The position numbers and the translations under genes are program-made. A DNA stretch of 64,000 nt from Zunongwangia profunda SM-A87 (GTDB taxonomy: Bacteria; Bacteroidota; Bacteroidia; Flavobacteriales; Flavobacteriaceae), in assembly GCF_000023465.1 (NCBI RefSeq), contig NC_014041.1, positions 496,001 to 560,000 of the forward strand, read 5' to 3'. The number at the start of each line of letters is the position of its first letter. Positions within the stretch are counted from its first letter, which is position 1. Below the pieces are notes generated by a model that had not been told where the DNA came from, did no database searches, and was given only the letters and a program-made list of their open reading frames with translations. Below are positions 33,948-42,441 of the stretch, piece by piece.

Positions 33948-35129
33948 TTAAAAAGCGGAGTGCCCCGTAATATCCATTCCCGTAATCAAAAGGTGAATGT
34001 CGTGAGTACCTTCGTAGGTGACAACACTTTCCAGGTTCATCATATGGCGCATAATGCTGTATTCTCCTGTTATGCCCATCGCTCCTAAAACCTGCCGAGC
34101 TTCCCTGGCAATTTTTAAGGCCATATCAACATTGTTTCTTTTGGCCATGGATATTTGTGCTGAAGATGCTTTTCCTTCGTTTTTAAGCGTTCCTAATCGC
34201 CATGCTAATAACTGGGCCTTGGTAATCTCAGTAATCATTTCAGCTAATTTTTTCTGCTGAAGTTGCTTTTCCGCGATAGGTTTTCCAAACTGGATTCTTT
34301 CTTTAGCATAACGTAATGCGGTATCATAACAATCCATGGCAGCTCCAATAGCGCCCCAAGCGATTCCATATCTGGCAGAATCAAGGCAGCCAAGTGGTGC
34401 GCCCAATCCGTTTTTTTGGGGTAAAAGATTTTCTTTTGGAATTTTTACATTATTAAAAATAAGTTCACCAGTGGCGCTGGCACGAAGCGACCATTTATTG
34501 TGAGTTTCTGGAGTAGAGAAGCCTTCCATGCCACGTTCCACAATAAGTCCGTGTATCCTACCTTCTTCGTTTTTGGCCCATACTACTGCTATATCTGCAA
34601 AAGGTGCATTAGAAATCCATAATTTTGCTCCGTTAAGTAGGTAATGATCTCCTTTATCCTTAAAATTAGTGAGCATTCCACCGGGATTCGAGCCAAAATC
34701 TGGTTCGGTTAAACCAAAGCATCCTATCAATTCTCCGGCAGCTAATTTAGGAAGATATTTTTTCTTTTGTTCTTCAGATCCATATGCGTAGATGGGATAC
34801 ATAACCAGAGATGATTGTACTGAAGCGGTAGAGCGTATGCCGCTATCACCCCTTTCGATTTCTTGCATTATGATTCCGTATGAAATCTGATCTAAGCCGG
34901 CGCCACCATAATCTTCAGGAATATAGGGGCCAAAAGCACCAATATCAGCTAAACCTTTTAGTAAAGTTTTTGGGAATTCTGCTTTTTGAGCGGCATCCTC
35001 AATAATAGGGCTTAACTCTTTTTTTACCCAGGCGCGAGTGGCCTCTCGTACCATTTTATGTTCGTCGCTTAGTAAGTCGTCAAGATTGTAATAATCTGGT
35101 GCTGTAAAAAGATCTGGTTTCATTTGCAA
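33948..35129 (-). CDS. gcdH: Glutaryl-CoA dehydrogenase-type acyl-CoA dehydrogenase
   Basis: A 393-residue flavoprotein. FGLTEPDFGSNPGGM and KLWISNAPFADIAVVWAK are the FAD-binding signatures, and the catalytic base lies in VVTYEGTHDIHLLITGMDITGHSAF, which has the glutaryl-CoA dehydrogenase pattern (xYEGTxDIHxLIxGxxITG). It oxidises glutaryl-CoA to crotonyl-CoA with decarboxylation in lysine and tryptophan breakdown. A saccharopine dehydrogenase elsewhere in this window fits the same pathway. Substrate is inferred from the C-terminal motif. Confidence 0.9.
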   Translation of the reverse strand: MQMKPDLFTAPDYYNLDDLLSDEHKMVREATRAWVKKELSPIIEDAAQKAEFPKTLLKGLADIGAFGPYIPEDYGGAGLDQISYGIIMQEIERGDSGIRSTASVQSSLVMYPIYAYGSEEQKKKYLPKLAAGELIGCFGLTEPDFGSNPGGMLTNFKDKGDHYLLNGAKLWISNAPFADIAVVWAKNEEGRIHGLIVERGMEGFSTPETHNKWSLRASATGELIFNNVKIPKENLLPQKNGLGAPLGCLDSARYGIAWGAIGAAMDCYDTALRYAKERIQFGKPIAEKQLQQKKLAEMITEITKAQLLAWRLGTLKNEGKASSAQISMAKRNNVDMALKIAREARQVLGAMGITGEYSIMRHMMNLESVVTYEGTHDIHLLITGMDITGHSAF

Positions 35130-35179
35130 TGTGTAGTTTCATTAAATGTAACCAAGTTTTTAATAGGAATCAATAGAAA

Positions 35180-35902
35180 TTACATTTTCAGGTAGAAAGG
35201 GGCGACCAGTTTTTGATAGGTTGGGGTATATTGATGTCTTTCATGTTCAATAGTTAATTCATCTTTTAAAACTTCAATAGGTTCTAACCCCAATAGAATT
35301 AGGCATCTTTTTATTTCTGAAGTATGCGTTCCTTTTACATAAGTAATTTTTTTAGGGAAAAGATTAAAATCACCGGCGAGTTCTAGAAAATCCTGTTCCT
35401 GGCTTTTAGGAATAATAACGGCCAGTCTTCCTTTTTCTGAAAGAAGATAAGTTGCGCCTTCTAGCAAAAGTTGAAAAGGTAAAGCGTCCTGAAAACGTGC
35501 CATATCGCGTGCTTCTGAAGCAGTTTTATAATCTGAATTGTAGAATGGTGGATTGGAAATAATCAAATCATATTTTTCTTCGTCCTGCATTTCTTCTACA
35601 AATTCACCAAACTCGGCATGATAACAAAAAAGACGATCTCCCCAGTCACTATGTTCAAAATTTTCTACAGCCTGTTCGTAGGCATTCTCATCTATTTCAA
35701 TAGCATCTATAAGTTGCGCTGAGGAACGCTGTGCCATCATAAGGGCAATGACACCGGTACCGGTGCCCACATCCAAAATGCTATCTGTATCTTCTAAAAG
35801 ATCTACCCATGCGCCTAAAAGTACACCGTCTGTTCCTATTTTCATAGCACAGCGATCCTGATGGATTTCGAATTGTTTGAATTTAAATGGTTTTGATGAC
35901 AT
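35180..35902 (-). CDS. trmN6: tRNA1(Val) (adenine-37-N6)-methyltransferase-type enzyme
   Basis: A 240-residue SAM-dependent methyltransferase: KIGTDGVLLGAW, ILDVGTGTGVIALMMAQ (SAM loop) and the N6-adenine catalytic motif ISNPPFYNSDYK (NPPF). The protein length and N-terminal FKFKQFEIHQDRCAMKIGTDGV fit the YfiC/TrmN6 family, which methylates A37 of tRNA-Val. It stands alone on the minus strand. Confidence 0.9.
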   Translation of the reverse strand: MSSKPFKFKQFEIHQDRCAMKIGTDGVLLGAWVDLLEDTDSILDVGTGTGVIALMMAQRSSAQLIDAIEIDENAYEQAVENFEHSDWGDRLFCYHAEFGEFVEEMQDEEKYDLIISNPPFYNSDYKTASEARDMARFQDALPFQLLLEGATYLLSEKGRLAVIIPKSQEQDFLELAGDFNLFPKKITYVKGTHTSEIKRCLILLGLEPIEVLKDELTIEHERHQYTPTYQKLVAPFYLKM

Positions 35903-35953
35903 AGAATTAAAGAGAGACTATCACTATCTAAAAAGTCAATTTTTGCCAGGTTG

Positions 35954-35971
35954 TTCCGATAGCTATCGGAA
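35954..35971. repeat. Perfect 18-bp palindrome TTCCGATAGCTATCGGAA
   Basis: The sequence is its own reverse complement and lies in the gap between trmN6 and tsf. Similar GC-containing palindromes recur in flavobacterial genomes, but only one copy was noticed here. No function is assigned. Confidence 0.5.
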
Positions 35972-36103
35972 TTGTTTAAGGATGTTTTGGATATTTTTTA
36001 GACAGCTATTTTGTTAGAAAATGATTTTTATTGTAGTTACCTATACCAATCTCGTTATAGGGAAAAATTGGAGCATGTAATGCTCGCTTATCGAGTAAAA
36101 TAA

Positions 36104-36131
36104 AAAAACCGCTTCAACTGAAGCGGTTTTT
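36104..36131 (-). terminator. Terminator of the rplM-rpsI-rpsB-tsf operon
   Basis: AAAAACCGCTTCA and TGAAGCGGTTTTT form a perfect 13-bp stem with a two-base loop, just after the tsf stop codon. A runs on the plus strand give the T run on the minus strand. Confidence 0.88.
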
Positions 36132-36154
36132 ATCAATATATTTTTCTGAAGAAA

Positions 36155-36982
36155 TTATTCTCCTAAAGCAACTCTTTCAAAAGCAACAACAGTAAGATCT
36201 GCATCTACAGATTTTACATATTCTGCAACAGTTTGCTTGTTATCTTTAATAAACGCCTGGTTTACCAATGTGTTATCTTTAAAGTAACGCTTAATTTTAC
36301 CTTTAGCGATGTTATCTAACATGTCTTCAGGTTTACCTTCAGCTCTTAATTGATCTTTTGCGATCTCGATTTCTTTCTCGATAGTTGTTTGATCAACACC
36401 TTCTTCGTTAAGGGCTACCGGGTTCATGGCAGCAGCTTGCATAGAAACATCTTTTGCAGCGTCTTCTGCTCCGGCTACGTTTTTAGAAAGACCTGTTAAA
36501 ACAGCAATTTTATTACCAGCATGAATATAAGAACCTACGAAAGGAGCTTCTAAAGTTTTGAAAGATCCGATCTCGATTTTTTCACCGATAACACCTGTTT
36601 GTTCAGTTAATTTATCCTGAACGGAGATACCGTTATAATCTGCAGCTAATAATTCTTCTTTAGTAGAAACCTGAAGCGCTAGGTCTGCAAAATCATTAGC
36701 TAGTTTTACGAAGTCATCGTTTTTAGCTACGAAATCTGTTTCACAGTTTAAAGAAATAACAGCACCTTTAGTAGCATCTGCATTTACTTTAGCGATAGCA
36801 GCACCTTCAGAAGATTCTCTATCTGCTCTTTTGGCGGCTACTTTCTGTCCTTTTTTACGAAGAACTTCAATTGCTTTATCAAAATCACCATCAACTTCTA
36901 CAAGAGCTTTTTTACAGTCCATCATTCCTGCTCCCGTAGCTTTTCTCAATTTATTTACTTCAGCGGCGGTTATCTTTGCCAT
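36155..36982 (-). CDS. tsf: Translation elongation factor Ts
   Basis: A 275-residue protein. The N-terminal UBA-like domain has ITAAEVNKLRKATGAGMMDCKKAL, and the EF-Tu-binding core TDFVAKND is at about residue 80. It exchanges GDP for GTP on EF-Tu. It is the last gene of the ribosomal operon, separated from rpsB by 186 bases containing large hairpins. Confidence 0.97.
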   Translation of the reverse strand: MAKITAAEVNKLRKATGAGMMDCKKALVEVDGDFDKAIEVLRKKGQKVAAKRADRESSEGAAIAKVNADATKGAVISLNCETDFVAKNDDFVKLANDFADLALQVSTKEELLAADYNGISVQDKLTEQTGVIGEKIEIGSFKTLEAPFVGSYIHAGNKIAVLTGLSKNVAGAEDAAKDVSMQAAAMNPVALNEEGVDQTTIEKEIEIAKDQLRAEGKPEDMLDNIAKGKIKRYFKDNTLVNQAFIKDNKQTVAEYVKSVDADLTVVAFERVALGE

Positions 36983-37024
36983 AGTTGTTTTAGTTTTTAA
37001 TCCCTCATGGAGGGTTTAATTCCC

Positions 37025-37146
37025 CGAGGCTAGCCTCGAAATTGTACAAAAAGTTTTCAGACTCATACCTCGCTGGTTTCCCTTGAGGTTCTTGATATTA
37101 TAAGTCGTTTAGTTATTTTGTAAAGAAATAAACTAAACGACTTATA
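37025..37146 (-). promoter_or_regulatory. Hairpins in the rpsB-tsf gap
   Basis: A 14-bp palindrome CGAGGCTAGCCTCG (37025-37038) and a perfect 16-bp stem, TATAAGTCGTTTAGTT (37099-37114) with AACTAAACGACTTATA (37131-37146), lie between the two genes on the minus strand. The large stem is not followed by a T run, so it is not a normal terminator. It could be a processing or attenuation element. Confidence 0.55.
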
Positions 37147-37168
37147 GAGTTTACCAAAATGTTATATT

Positions 37169-38053
37169 TTATTCTTCTTCGTTAGAAGAGGTCGCTTTCT
37201 CTAAAGTTTCCTGTTTAGACTCTAATTTAACATCTTTCTTAGCCTCTTTCATGGCTTTTTTGTCTGATGCATCTTTAGATGGAACTTCTCCTTCTGCTTT
37301 TGGCATTTTTGGAGCTTTTTCGCTTTTGCTTTCTTTATCCTCTTTTTTAGAATCTTTGTTAGATTTTCTATCAGATAAACCTTCTACGATAGATTCTGAT
37401 ACATAAGATACTACTTTATTGATGGATTTTGAAGCATCATCATTGGCAGGAATTACATAGTCCACTTCACGAGGATCTGAATTCGTGTCTACCATAGCAA
37501 AAATTGGAATGTTTAATTTTTGAGCTTCTTTTATAGCAATGTGTTCACGAGTGATATCTACTACAAATAATGCCCCTGGAAGTCTGGTCATATCTGCAAT
37601 AGATCCTAAGTTTTTATCTAACTTAGCTCTTAAACGATCTACCTGAAGACGTTCTTTCTTAGAAAGAGTATTAAAAGTACCGTCTTTTTTCATTCTATCG
37701 ATAGAAGCCATTTTCTTAACAGCTTTACGGATAGTAACAAAGTTGGTAAGCATACCACCTGGCCATCTTTCAGTGATGTAAGGCATATTTGCTTTTTCAG
37801 CTTGCTCAGCTACGATTTCTTTTGCTTGTTTTTTGGTAGCAACGAAAAGTATTTTTCTGCCGCTGGCTGCTATTTTTTTAAGGGCTTCACCAGCCTCTTG
37901 CATTTTAGCAGCACTTTTATATAGGTTGATGATGTGAATACCATTACGCTCCATATAAATATAAGGAGCCATGTTTGGATTCCATCTTCTGGTAAGGTGT
38001 CCAAAGTGTACACCTGCATCAAGTAATTCTTTAACTTCTACTTTATTTGCCAT
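37169..38053 (-). CDS. rpsB: Small ribosomal subunit protein uS2 with long charged tail
   Basis: A 294-residue S2 protein: VKELLDAGVHFGHLTRRWNPNMAPYI at the start and PGALFVVDITREHIAIKEAQKLNIPIFAMVDTNSDP, with the core ending near residue 225. The last ~65 residues are almost only Lys, Glu, Ser, Ala and Asp, a low-complexity tail longer than in E. coli S2 (241 residues). It binds the 30S subunit near S1. Confidence 0.97.
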   Translation of the reverse strand: MANKVEVKELLDAGVHFGHLTRRWNPNMAPYIYMERNGIHIINLYKSAAKMQEAGEALKKIAASGRKILFVATKKQAKEIVAEQAEKANMPYITERWPGGMLTNFVTIRKAVKKMASIDRMKKDGTFNTLSKKERLQVDRLRAKLDKNLGSIADMTRLPGALFVVDITREHIAIKEAQKLNIPIFAMVDTNSDPREVDYVIPANDDASKSINKVVSYVSESIVEGLSDRKSNKDSKKEDKESKSEKAPKMPKAEGEVPSKDASDKKAMKEAKKDVKLESKQETLEKATSSNEEE

Positions 38054-38087
38054 TTTTGTAATAGTTTACTTTCTGTTGAGATAGCAA

Positions 38088-38163
38088 CAATTAGGTGGCT
38101 ACTTGTTAAGTATGGCCCTAATTGTTTAGATGCTAAACTAACTCTCGATAACCAAGATCGAGA
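38088..38163 (-). promoter_or_regulatory. Candidate rpsB leader: two hairpins upstream of S2
   Basis: In the 165-base gap between rpsI and rpsB, CAATTAGG (38088) pairs with CCTAATTG (38117-38124). A TACTT/AAGTA stem (38100-38104, 38108-38112) sits inside, separated by symmetric four-base loops. A second stem, TCTCGAT/ATCGAGA (38143-38149, 38157-38163), precedes it in the transcript. Ribosomal operons often carry protein-binding leaders; a match to S2 is inference. Confidence 0.45.
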
Positions 38164-38218
38164 TAACAACAAAATTTTTAATTTAAATGAACTTAATCGG
38201 GTAAATACCCAATACATA

Positions 38219-38605
38219 TTAACGTTTAGAGAACTGGAATTTCTTACGAGCTTTCTTCTGACCAAATTTCTTACGTTCAACCATTCTTGGATCTCTTGTA
38301 AGTAATCCTTCTGGTTTAAGCGTAGATTTGTTCTCCTCGTTAAGCTCTACCATAGCTCTTGATAACGCAAGACGAATAGCTTCTGCCTGTCCTGTGATTC
38401 CTCCACCGTACACGTTGATTTTTACATCAAAAGTTCCTGCAGTTTCGGTAAGATTGAAAGGCTGATTTACTTTATACTGTAATGTACTTGTTGTAAAGTA
38501 ATCGTTAAGATCTTTTTTGTTTACAGTGATGTTTCCTTTTCCTTCTGAAACATATACACGTGCAACAGCCGTTTTTCTACGGCCAATTTTGTGAATAACT
38601 TCCAT
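38219..38605 (-). CDS. rpsI: Small ribosomal subunit protein uS9
   Basis: A 128-residue S9 protein: IGRRKTAVARVYVSEGKGNITVN at the N-terminus, VYGGGITGQAEAIRLALSRAMVEL in the middle, and the Lys/Arg-rich C-terminal tail KKARKKFQFSKR that reaches the P-site tRNA. Its start overlaps the rplM stop by one base. Confidence 0.98.
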   Translation of the reverse strand: MEVIHKIGRRKTAVARVYVSEGKGNITVNKKDLNDYFTTSTLQYKVNQPFNLTETAGTFDVKINVYGGGITGQAEAIRLALSRAMVELNEENKSTLKPEGLLTRDPRMVERKKFGQKKARKKFQFSKR

Positions 38606-39060
38606 TACTTAAGATCGTTTAAGTTAATAGTTTTAGGTTTTTGAGCTTCTTGACCATGTTCTGATCCTGCATAAACCTTTAAATTACGGAAAAGAGCTGA
38701 TCCTAATTTGTTTTTAGGAAGCATTCCCTTTACTGCTTTTTCAACGAGACGCTCTGGCGCTTTTGTAAATAATTCTGAAGCAGTTAAACTTCTTTGTCCA
38801 CCTGGATAACCTGTATGACGGATGTATTCTTTAGCATCCCATTTCTTTCCAGTTAAGTTGATTTTTTCTGCGTTGATAACAATTACGTTGTCTCCACAAT
38901 CAACGTGTGGGGTGAAGTCTGGCTTGTACTTACCTCTAAGGATTTTTGCAACCTTAGAAGATAGGCGGCCTAAAGTCTGTCCTTCAGCATCTACAAGTAC
39001 CCACTCTTTGGTTACTGTCGCCTTGTTGGCTGATACTGTTTTGTAGCTTAATGTGTCCAC
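38605..39060 (-). CDS. rplM: Large ribosomal subunit protein uL13
   Basis: A 151-residue L13 protein with [45 protein letters not shown] and the C-terminal [12 protein letters not shown] and [16 protein letters not shown]. It is the first gene of the operon. Its leader hairpin and promoter are listed separately. Confidence 0.98.
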   Translation of the reverse strand: MDTLSYKTVSANKATVTKEWVLVDAEGQTLGRLSSKVAKILRGKYKPDFTPHVDCGDNVIVINAEKINLTGKKWDAKEYIRHTGYPGGQRSLTASELFTKAPERLVEKAVKGMLPKNKLGSALFRNLKVYAGSEHGQEAQKPKTINLNDLK

Positions 39061-39096
39061 ACTAAATAAATTTACTTAATAATTAAACATTCCATT

Positions 39097-39130
39097 CCTG
39101 ATCCCAAAGTCGTAGCAAGGGAAATTCAGG
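39097..39130 (-). promoter_or_regulatory. Candidate rplM leader hairpin
   Basis: CCTGA (39097-39101) pairs with TCAGG (39126-39130) and CCC (39103-39105) with GGG (39119-39121). The hairpin begins right at the expected transcription start and lies about 40 bases before the rplM ATG. A link to L13 autoregulation, known in other bacteria, is inferred. Confidence 0.4.
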
Positions 39131-39134
39131 GGTG

Positions 39135-39165
39135 CAAATGTACAATTATAAATTTATATAGCAAA
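39135..39165 (-). promoter_or_regulatory. Promoter of the rplM-tsf operon
   Basis: On the minus strand: TTTG (39162-39165), a 19-base spacer and TACATTTG (39135-39142). This is the full Bacteroidota consensus and is 75 bases before the rplM start. Confidence 0.8.
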
Positions 39166-39386
39166 CAGCATTTTTATTAAAAATTGGATGGAAAGATTTT
39201 GATAGTCAAATATATAAGTTTTAAATAATAGGAATGGTGTAGATCTACAACATTTTTGTGGGCTATAAATAAGTCTTTCAATTATCTCAATTCTTTTTAA
39301 AACCCGAAATGCAGATTAAATGCAATTATTTACAGATGAAAGGATTTATTCACTGTTAAATAACTCTTAATTTCTATTTTCATTTC

Positions 39387-39500
39387 TATATTTGCTTTTT
39401 GAAATTGGATTAAATACCATGTTTCAAAAAAATATAATTTTAGTGTTAGTCTGGAAGCCTCATATGCAATGTAGGGTAAAGCAAACGAGGCTTCCTTTTT
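39387..39500 (+). ncRNA. Candidate small RNA between polA and rplM
   Basis: A perfect -7 box TATATTTG (39387-39394) and, about 100 bases later, a 9-bp hairpin (GGAAGCCTC 39453-39461 with GAGGCTTCC 39487-39495, loop 25) followed by five T. No ORF fills the space. The hairpin has its T run on the plus strand, so it does not look like a polA terminator. The -33 element is missing, so this is a weak prediction. The rest of 39166-39386 is AT-rich and shows nothing else. Confidence 0.35.
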
Positions 39501-39501
39501 A

Positions 39502-42327
39502 TCAATGCGCTTCCAACCAATCCTGTCCAACCCCTAAATCTACATCTAAGGGTACATTAAGCTGATATGCATTTTCCATTTCTGATTTGATGAGTTTTTT
39601 TACCTGATCTAATTCAGGTTTGTAGACATCAAAGACCAGTTCATCATGAACCTGAAGAAGCATTTTTGTTTGTAGTTTTTCTTCTCCCAGTTTTTTATGA
39701 ATATTAATCATCGCGATTTTAATAATATCTGCCGCACTTCCCTGGATCGGTGCATTTACGGCATTACGTTCAGCAGCACCTCTAACTACAGCGTTTTGCG
39801 AATTAATATCTTTTAGATATCGCCTTCTGCCTAAAATAGTGGATACATATCCATGTTCTCTGGCGTAGGCGACCTGATCTGCAATGTAATTGCTAAGTTT
39901 AGGGTAGGTTTTGTAGTAAGTATCGATCAATTCTTTAGATTCAGATCTGCTTAAACTTGTTTGATTACTTAAGCCAAAAGCGGATACTCCATAGATGATC
40001 CCGAAATTTACTGTTTTTGCATTACTACGTTGTTCACGTGTTACTTCTTCTAATGGAACATTAAAAACCTGAGAGGCAGTCGAGGCATGAATGTCTTCGC
40101 CGTCTTTAAACGCTTTGATCATCGTTTCTTCCTCGCTTAATGCAGCGATAATACGCAATTCGATTTGAGAGTAATCGGCAGCTAGCAATACATAATCGTC
40201 ACTTCTTGGGATAAAAGCTTTTCTTACCTGTCTTCCACGTTCGGTACGTATAGGAATGTTTTGCAGGTTTGGGTTGTTGGAGCTCAACCTTCCTGTTGCT
40301 GCAATGGTTTGTACATAATCGGTATGAACACGACCGCTGGATTTTTCTACCTGCCCCGGTAATGCGTCTACATACGTATTTTGAAGCTTTACAAGACCGC
40401 GGTAATCTAAAACATGCTGAACAATTTCATGCTCGGGCGCCAGATAAGAAAGTACATCTTCGCTGGTAGAATACTGTCCGGTTTTGGTCTTTTTTGGTTT
40501 TTTTACCAAAGCCAGCTTTTCAAAAAGAATAATTCCTAATTGCTTAGGGGAGCTAATTTTAAATTCCTCACCGGCTGCTTCATAAATTTTAGCTTCTAAT
40601 TCTTTAATATCACGATCTAAAGCTTCAGATAATTTTTTCAGGAAATCCAGATCCAGATTAATGCCTTCGATTTCCATATCGGCTAAGACTTCAACCAATG
40701 GCATTTCAATTTCATTAAAAAGCTTGCGTGTTTTGGCCTCGTCCAACTCTTTTTCGAAAAATTCTTTAAGCTGAAAGGTAATATCGGCATCTTCTGCCGC
40801 ATATTCGGTTTGTTCGGCTAAAGGCACATCGCGCATGCTTTTTTGATTTTTACCTTTTTTGCCAATTAATTCGGAAATTGGCTGCGGAGTATAATTAAGA
40901 TAGGTTTCAGCCAAAATATCCATATTATGGCGCATATCGGGATTTATAAGATAGTGCGCAATCATGGTGTCGAAGGTTGGTCCTTCCACTTTAATTCCGT
41001 ATTTATCTAAAACCTTGATGTCATATTTTAAATTCTGACCTATTTTTTCAATTTCGGGTGATTCAAAAAATGGTCTAAGCAATTCGATAAGTTGCTGTGT
41101 CTTTTCTATATTATCTTCAAACGGAAGATAATAGCCTTTACCGCCTTCCCAGGAGAATGCGATCCCAACCAATTGTGCCTCAAGCGGATTTAAACTGGTT
41201 GTTTCGGTATCAAAACAAACCGATTTTTGTTTCATTAATTTCTGAATGAACAGACGTAAGCCTAAACCAGTGTCTACTTTTTGATAAACGTGTGGCGTAT
41301 CTTTTAAGGTTTTTCTGCTATTGGTACTTTCAATTTTTTCTGAAGAGTCACCCCCGAATAATGAAAATTGGCCCGCCCCAGCCGTCTGCTCGTTTTTCTT
41401 AGCAGAGGGAGAATTGCTTACCTGGGTTTGATTGTCTTCTTCCCCGTTAAATAGTTTTATAAATTGATCTTTTAAACGTCTAAACTCAAGTTCGTCAAAA
41501 AGTTCCTGTACTTTTTCAGAGTCTGGCATCGATAGTTCATAATCTTCCGCATGGAATTTCACATCACAATCGATAATTATCCTAGCTAGTTTTTTAGAAA
41601 GTATCCCCTGCTCGGCATTGGTTTCAACTTTCTCTCTCATTTTTCCTTTTAGCTGATCGGTATTAGCCAAAAGTTCTTCCATAGAGCCAAATTGTTTCAG
41701 GAATTTTTTAGCGGTTTTTTCTCCAACACCGGGTAAGCCTGGAATGTTGTCTACGGCATCCCCCATCATTCCTAAAAAGTCGATGACCTGTTCTGGTCGC
41801 TCTACTTCAAATTTTTTCTGCACTTCAGGAATTCCCCAAATTTCTATTCCGTTACCCATTCTGGCTGGGCGGTACATAAAGATATTTTCAGAAACCAATT
41901 GCGCAAAATCCTTATCGGGTGTGACCATATACACCTGGTAGTTTTCTTTTTCAGCCTGTTTTGCAAGAGTTCCAATAATATCATCAGCTTCACAGCCCGG
42001 CAATTCCACAACCGGAATATGCATAGCTTTTAGAATGCTTTGGATATATGGAATTCCCTGCATTATCGGCTCTGGTGTAGCATCTCTATTGGCTTTGTAG
42101 TCCGAGAAAAGTTCTGTTCTCACTTCGCTACCTTCTTTATCAAAACAAACCGCTAAATGATCTGGCTTTTCTCTTCGAATCACATCGAAAAGTGAATTCA
42201 TAAAGCCCATGATTGCAGAAGTATCAAAACCTTTGGAGTTAATTCTTGGGTTTTTGATGAAGGCATAGTATCCTCGGAAGATTAATGCATAAGCATCTAC
42301 TAAAAACAGTCTTTTTTGAGCGGCCAT
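39502..42327 (-). CDS. polA: DNA polymerase I
   Basis: A 941-residue polymerase with three domains: 5'-3' nuclease (residues 1-290, LFLVDAYALIFRGYYAF and DDIIGTLAKQ), 3'-5' exonuclease (about 345-520; the active Asp/Glu are in CFDTETTSLNPL and the later Asp in YAAEDADITFQL) and the polymerase (RQVRKAFIPR, YSQIELRIIAALS, RRYLKDIN, QVHDELVFD). The exonuclease residues are intact, so proofreading is expected. It fills gaps in repair and Okazaki processing. Confidence 0.98.
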   Translation of the reverse strand: MAAQKRLFLVDAYALIFRGYYAFIKNPRINSKGFDTSAIMGFMNSLFDVIRREKPDHLAVCFDKEGSEVRTELFSDYKANRDATPEPIMQGIPYIQSILKAMHIPVVELPGCEADDIIGTLAKQAEKENYQVYMVTPDKDFAQLVSENIFMYRPARMGNGIEIWGIPEVQKKFEVERPEQVIDFLGMMGDAVDNIPGLPGVGEKTAKKFLKQFGSMEELLANTDQLKGKMREKVETNAEQGILSKKLARIIIDCDVKFHAEDYELSMPDSEKVQELFDELEFRRLKDQFIKLFNGEEDNQTQVSNSPSAKKNEQTAGAGQFSLFGGDSSEKIESTNSRKTLKDTPHVYQKVDTGLGLRLFIQKLMKQKSVCFDTETTSLNPLEAQLVGIAFSWEGGKGYYLPFEDNIEKTQQLIELLRPFFESPEIEKIGQNLKYDIKVLDKYGIKVEGPTFDTMIAHYLINPDMRHNMDILAETYLNYTPQPISELIGKKGKNQKSMRDVPLAEQTEYAAEDADITFQLKEFFEKELDEAKTRKLFNEIEMPLVEVLADMEIEGINLDLDFLKKLSEALDRDIKELEAKIYEAAGEEFKISSPKQLGIILFEKLALVKKPKKTKTGQYSTSEDVLSYLAPEHEIVQHVLDYRGLVKLQNTYVDALPGQVEKSSGRVHTDYVQTIAATGRLSSNNPNLQNIPIRTERGRQVRKAFIPRSDDYVLLAADYSQIELRIIAALSEEETMIKAFKDGEDIHASTASQVFNVPLEEVTREQRSNAKTVNFGIIYGVSAFGLSNQTSLSRSESKELIDTYYKTYPKLSNYIADQVAYAREHGYVSTILGRRRYLKDINSQNAVVRGAAERNAVNAPIQGSAADIIKIAMINIHKKLGEEKLQTKMLLQVHDELVFDVYKPELDQVKKLIKSEMENAYQLNVPLDVDLGVGQDWLEAH

Positions 42328-42386
42328 ATTTTCTGGAAAATTTATGTGTATCTTCCCAAAACTACGAAGATAATGTTACACAAAAA

Positions 42387-42416
42387 GAAAACCGCCCATA
42401 AAAATGAACGGTTTTT
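42387..42416. terminator. Terminator between polA leader and MFS gene
   Basis: GAAAACCG (42387-42394) and CGGTTTTT (42409-42416) with a small inner CAT/ATG pairing. T run in the right arm and A run on the left allow action in both directions. It probably ends the MFS gene on the minus strand. Confidence 0.5.
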
Positions 42417-42441
42417 ATATACAATATTGATCTTATTCGGT

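Noticed and set aside
39330..39530. Minus-strand ORF of 66 codons overlapping the polA stop
   Set aside because: No similarity pattern, AT-rich intergenic content, and it overlaps the polA end in another frame.
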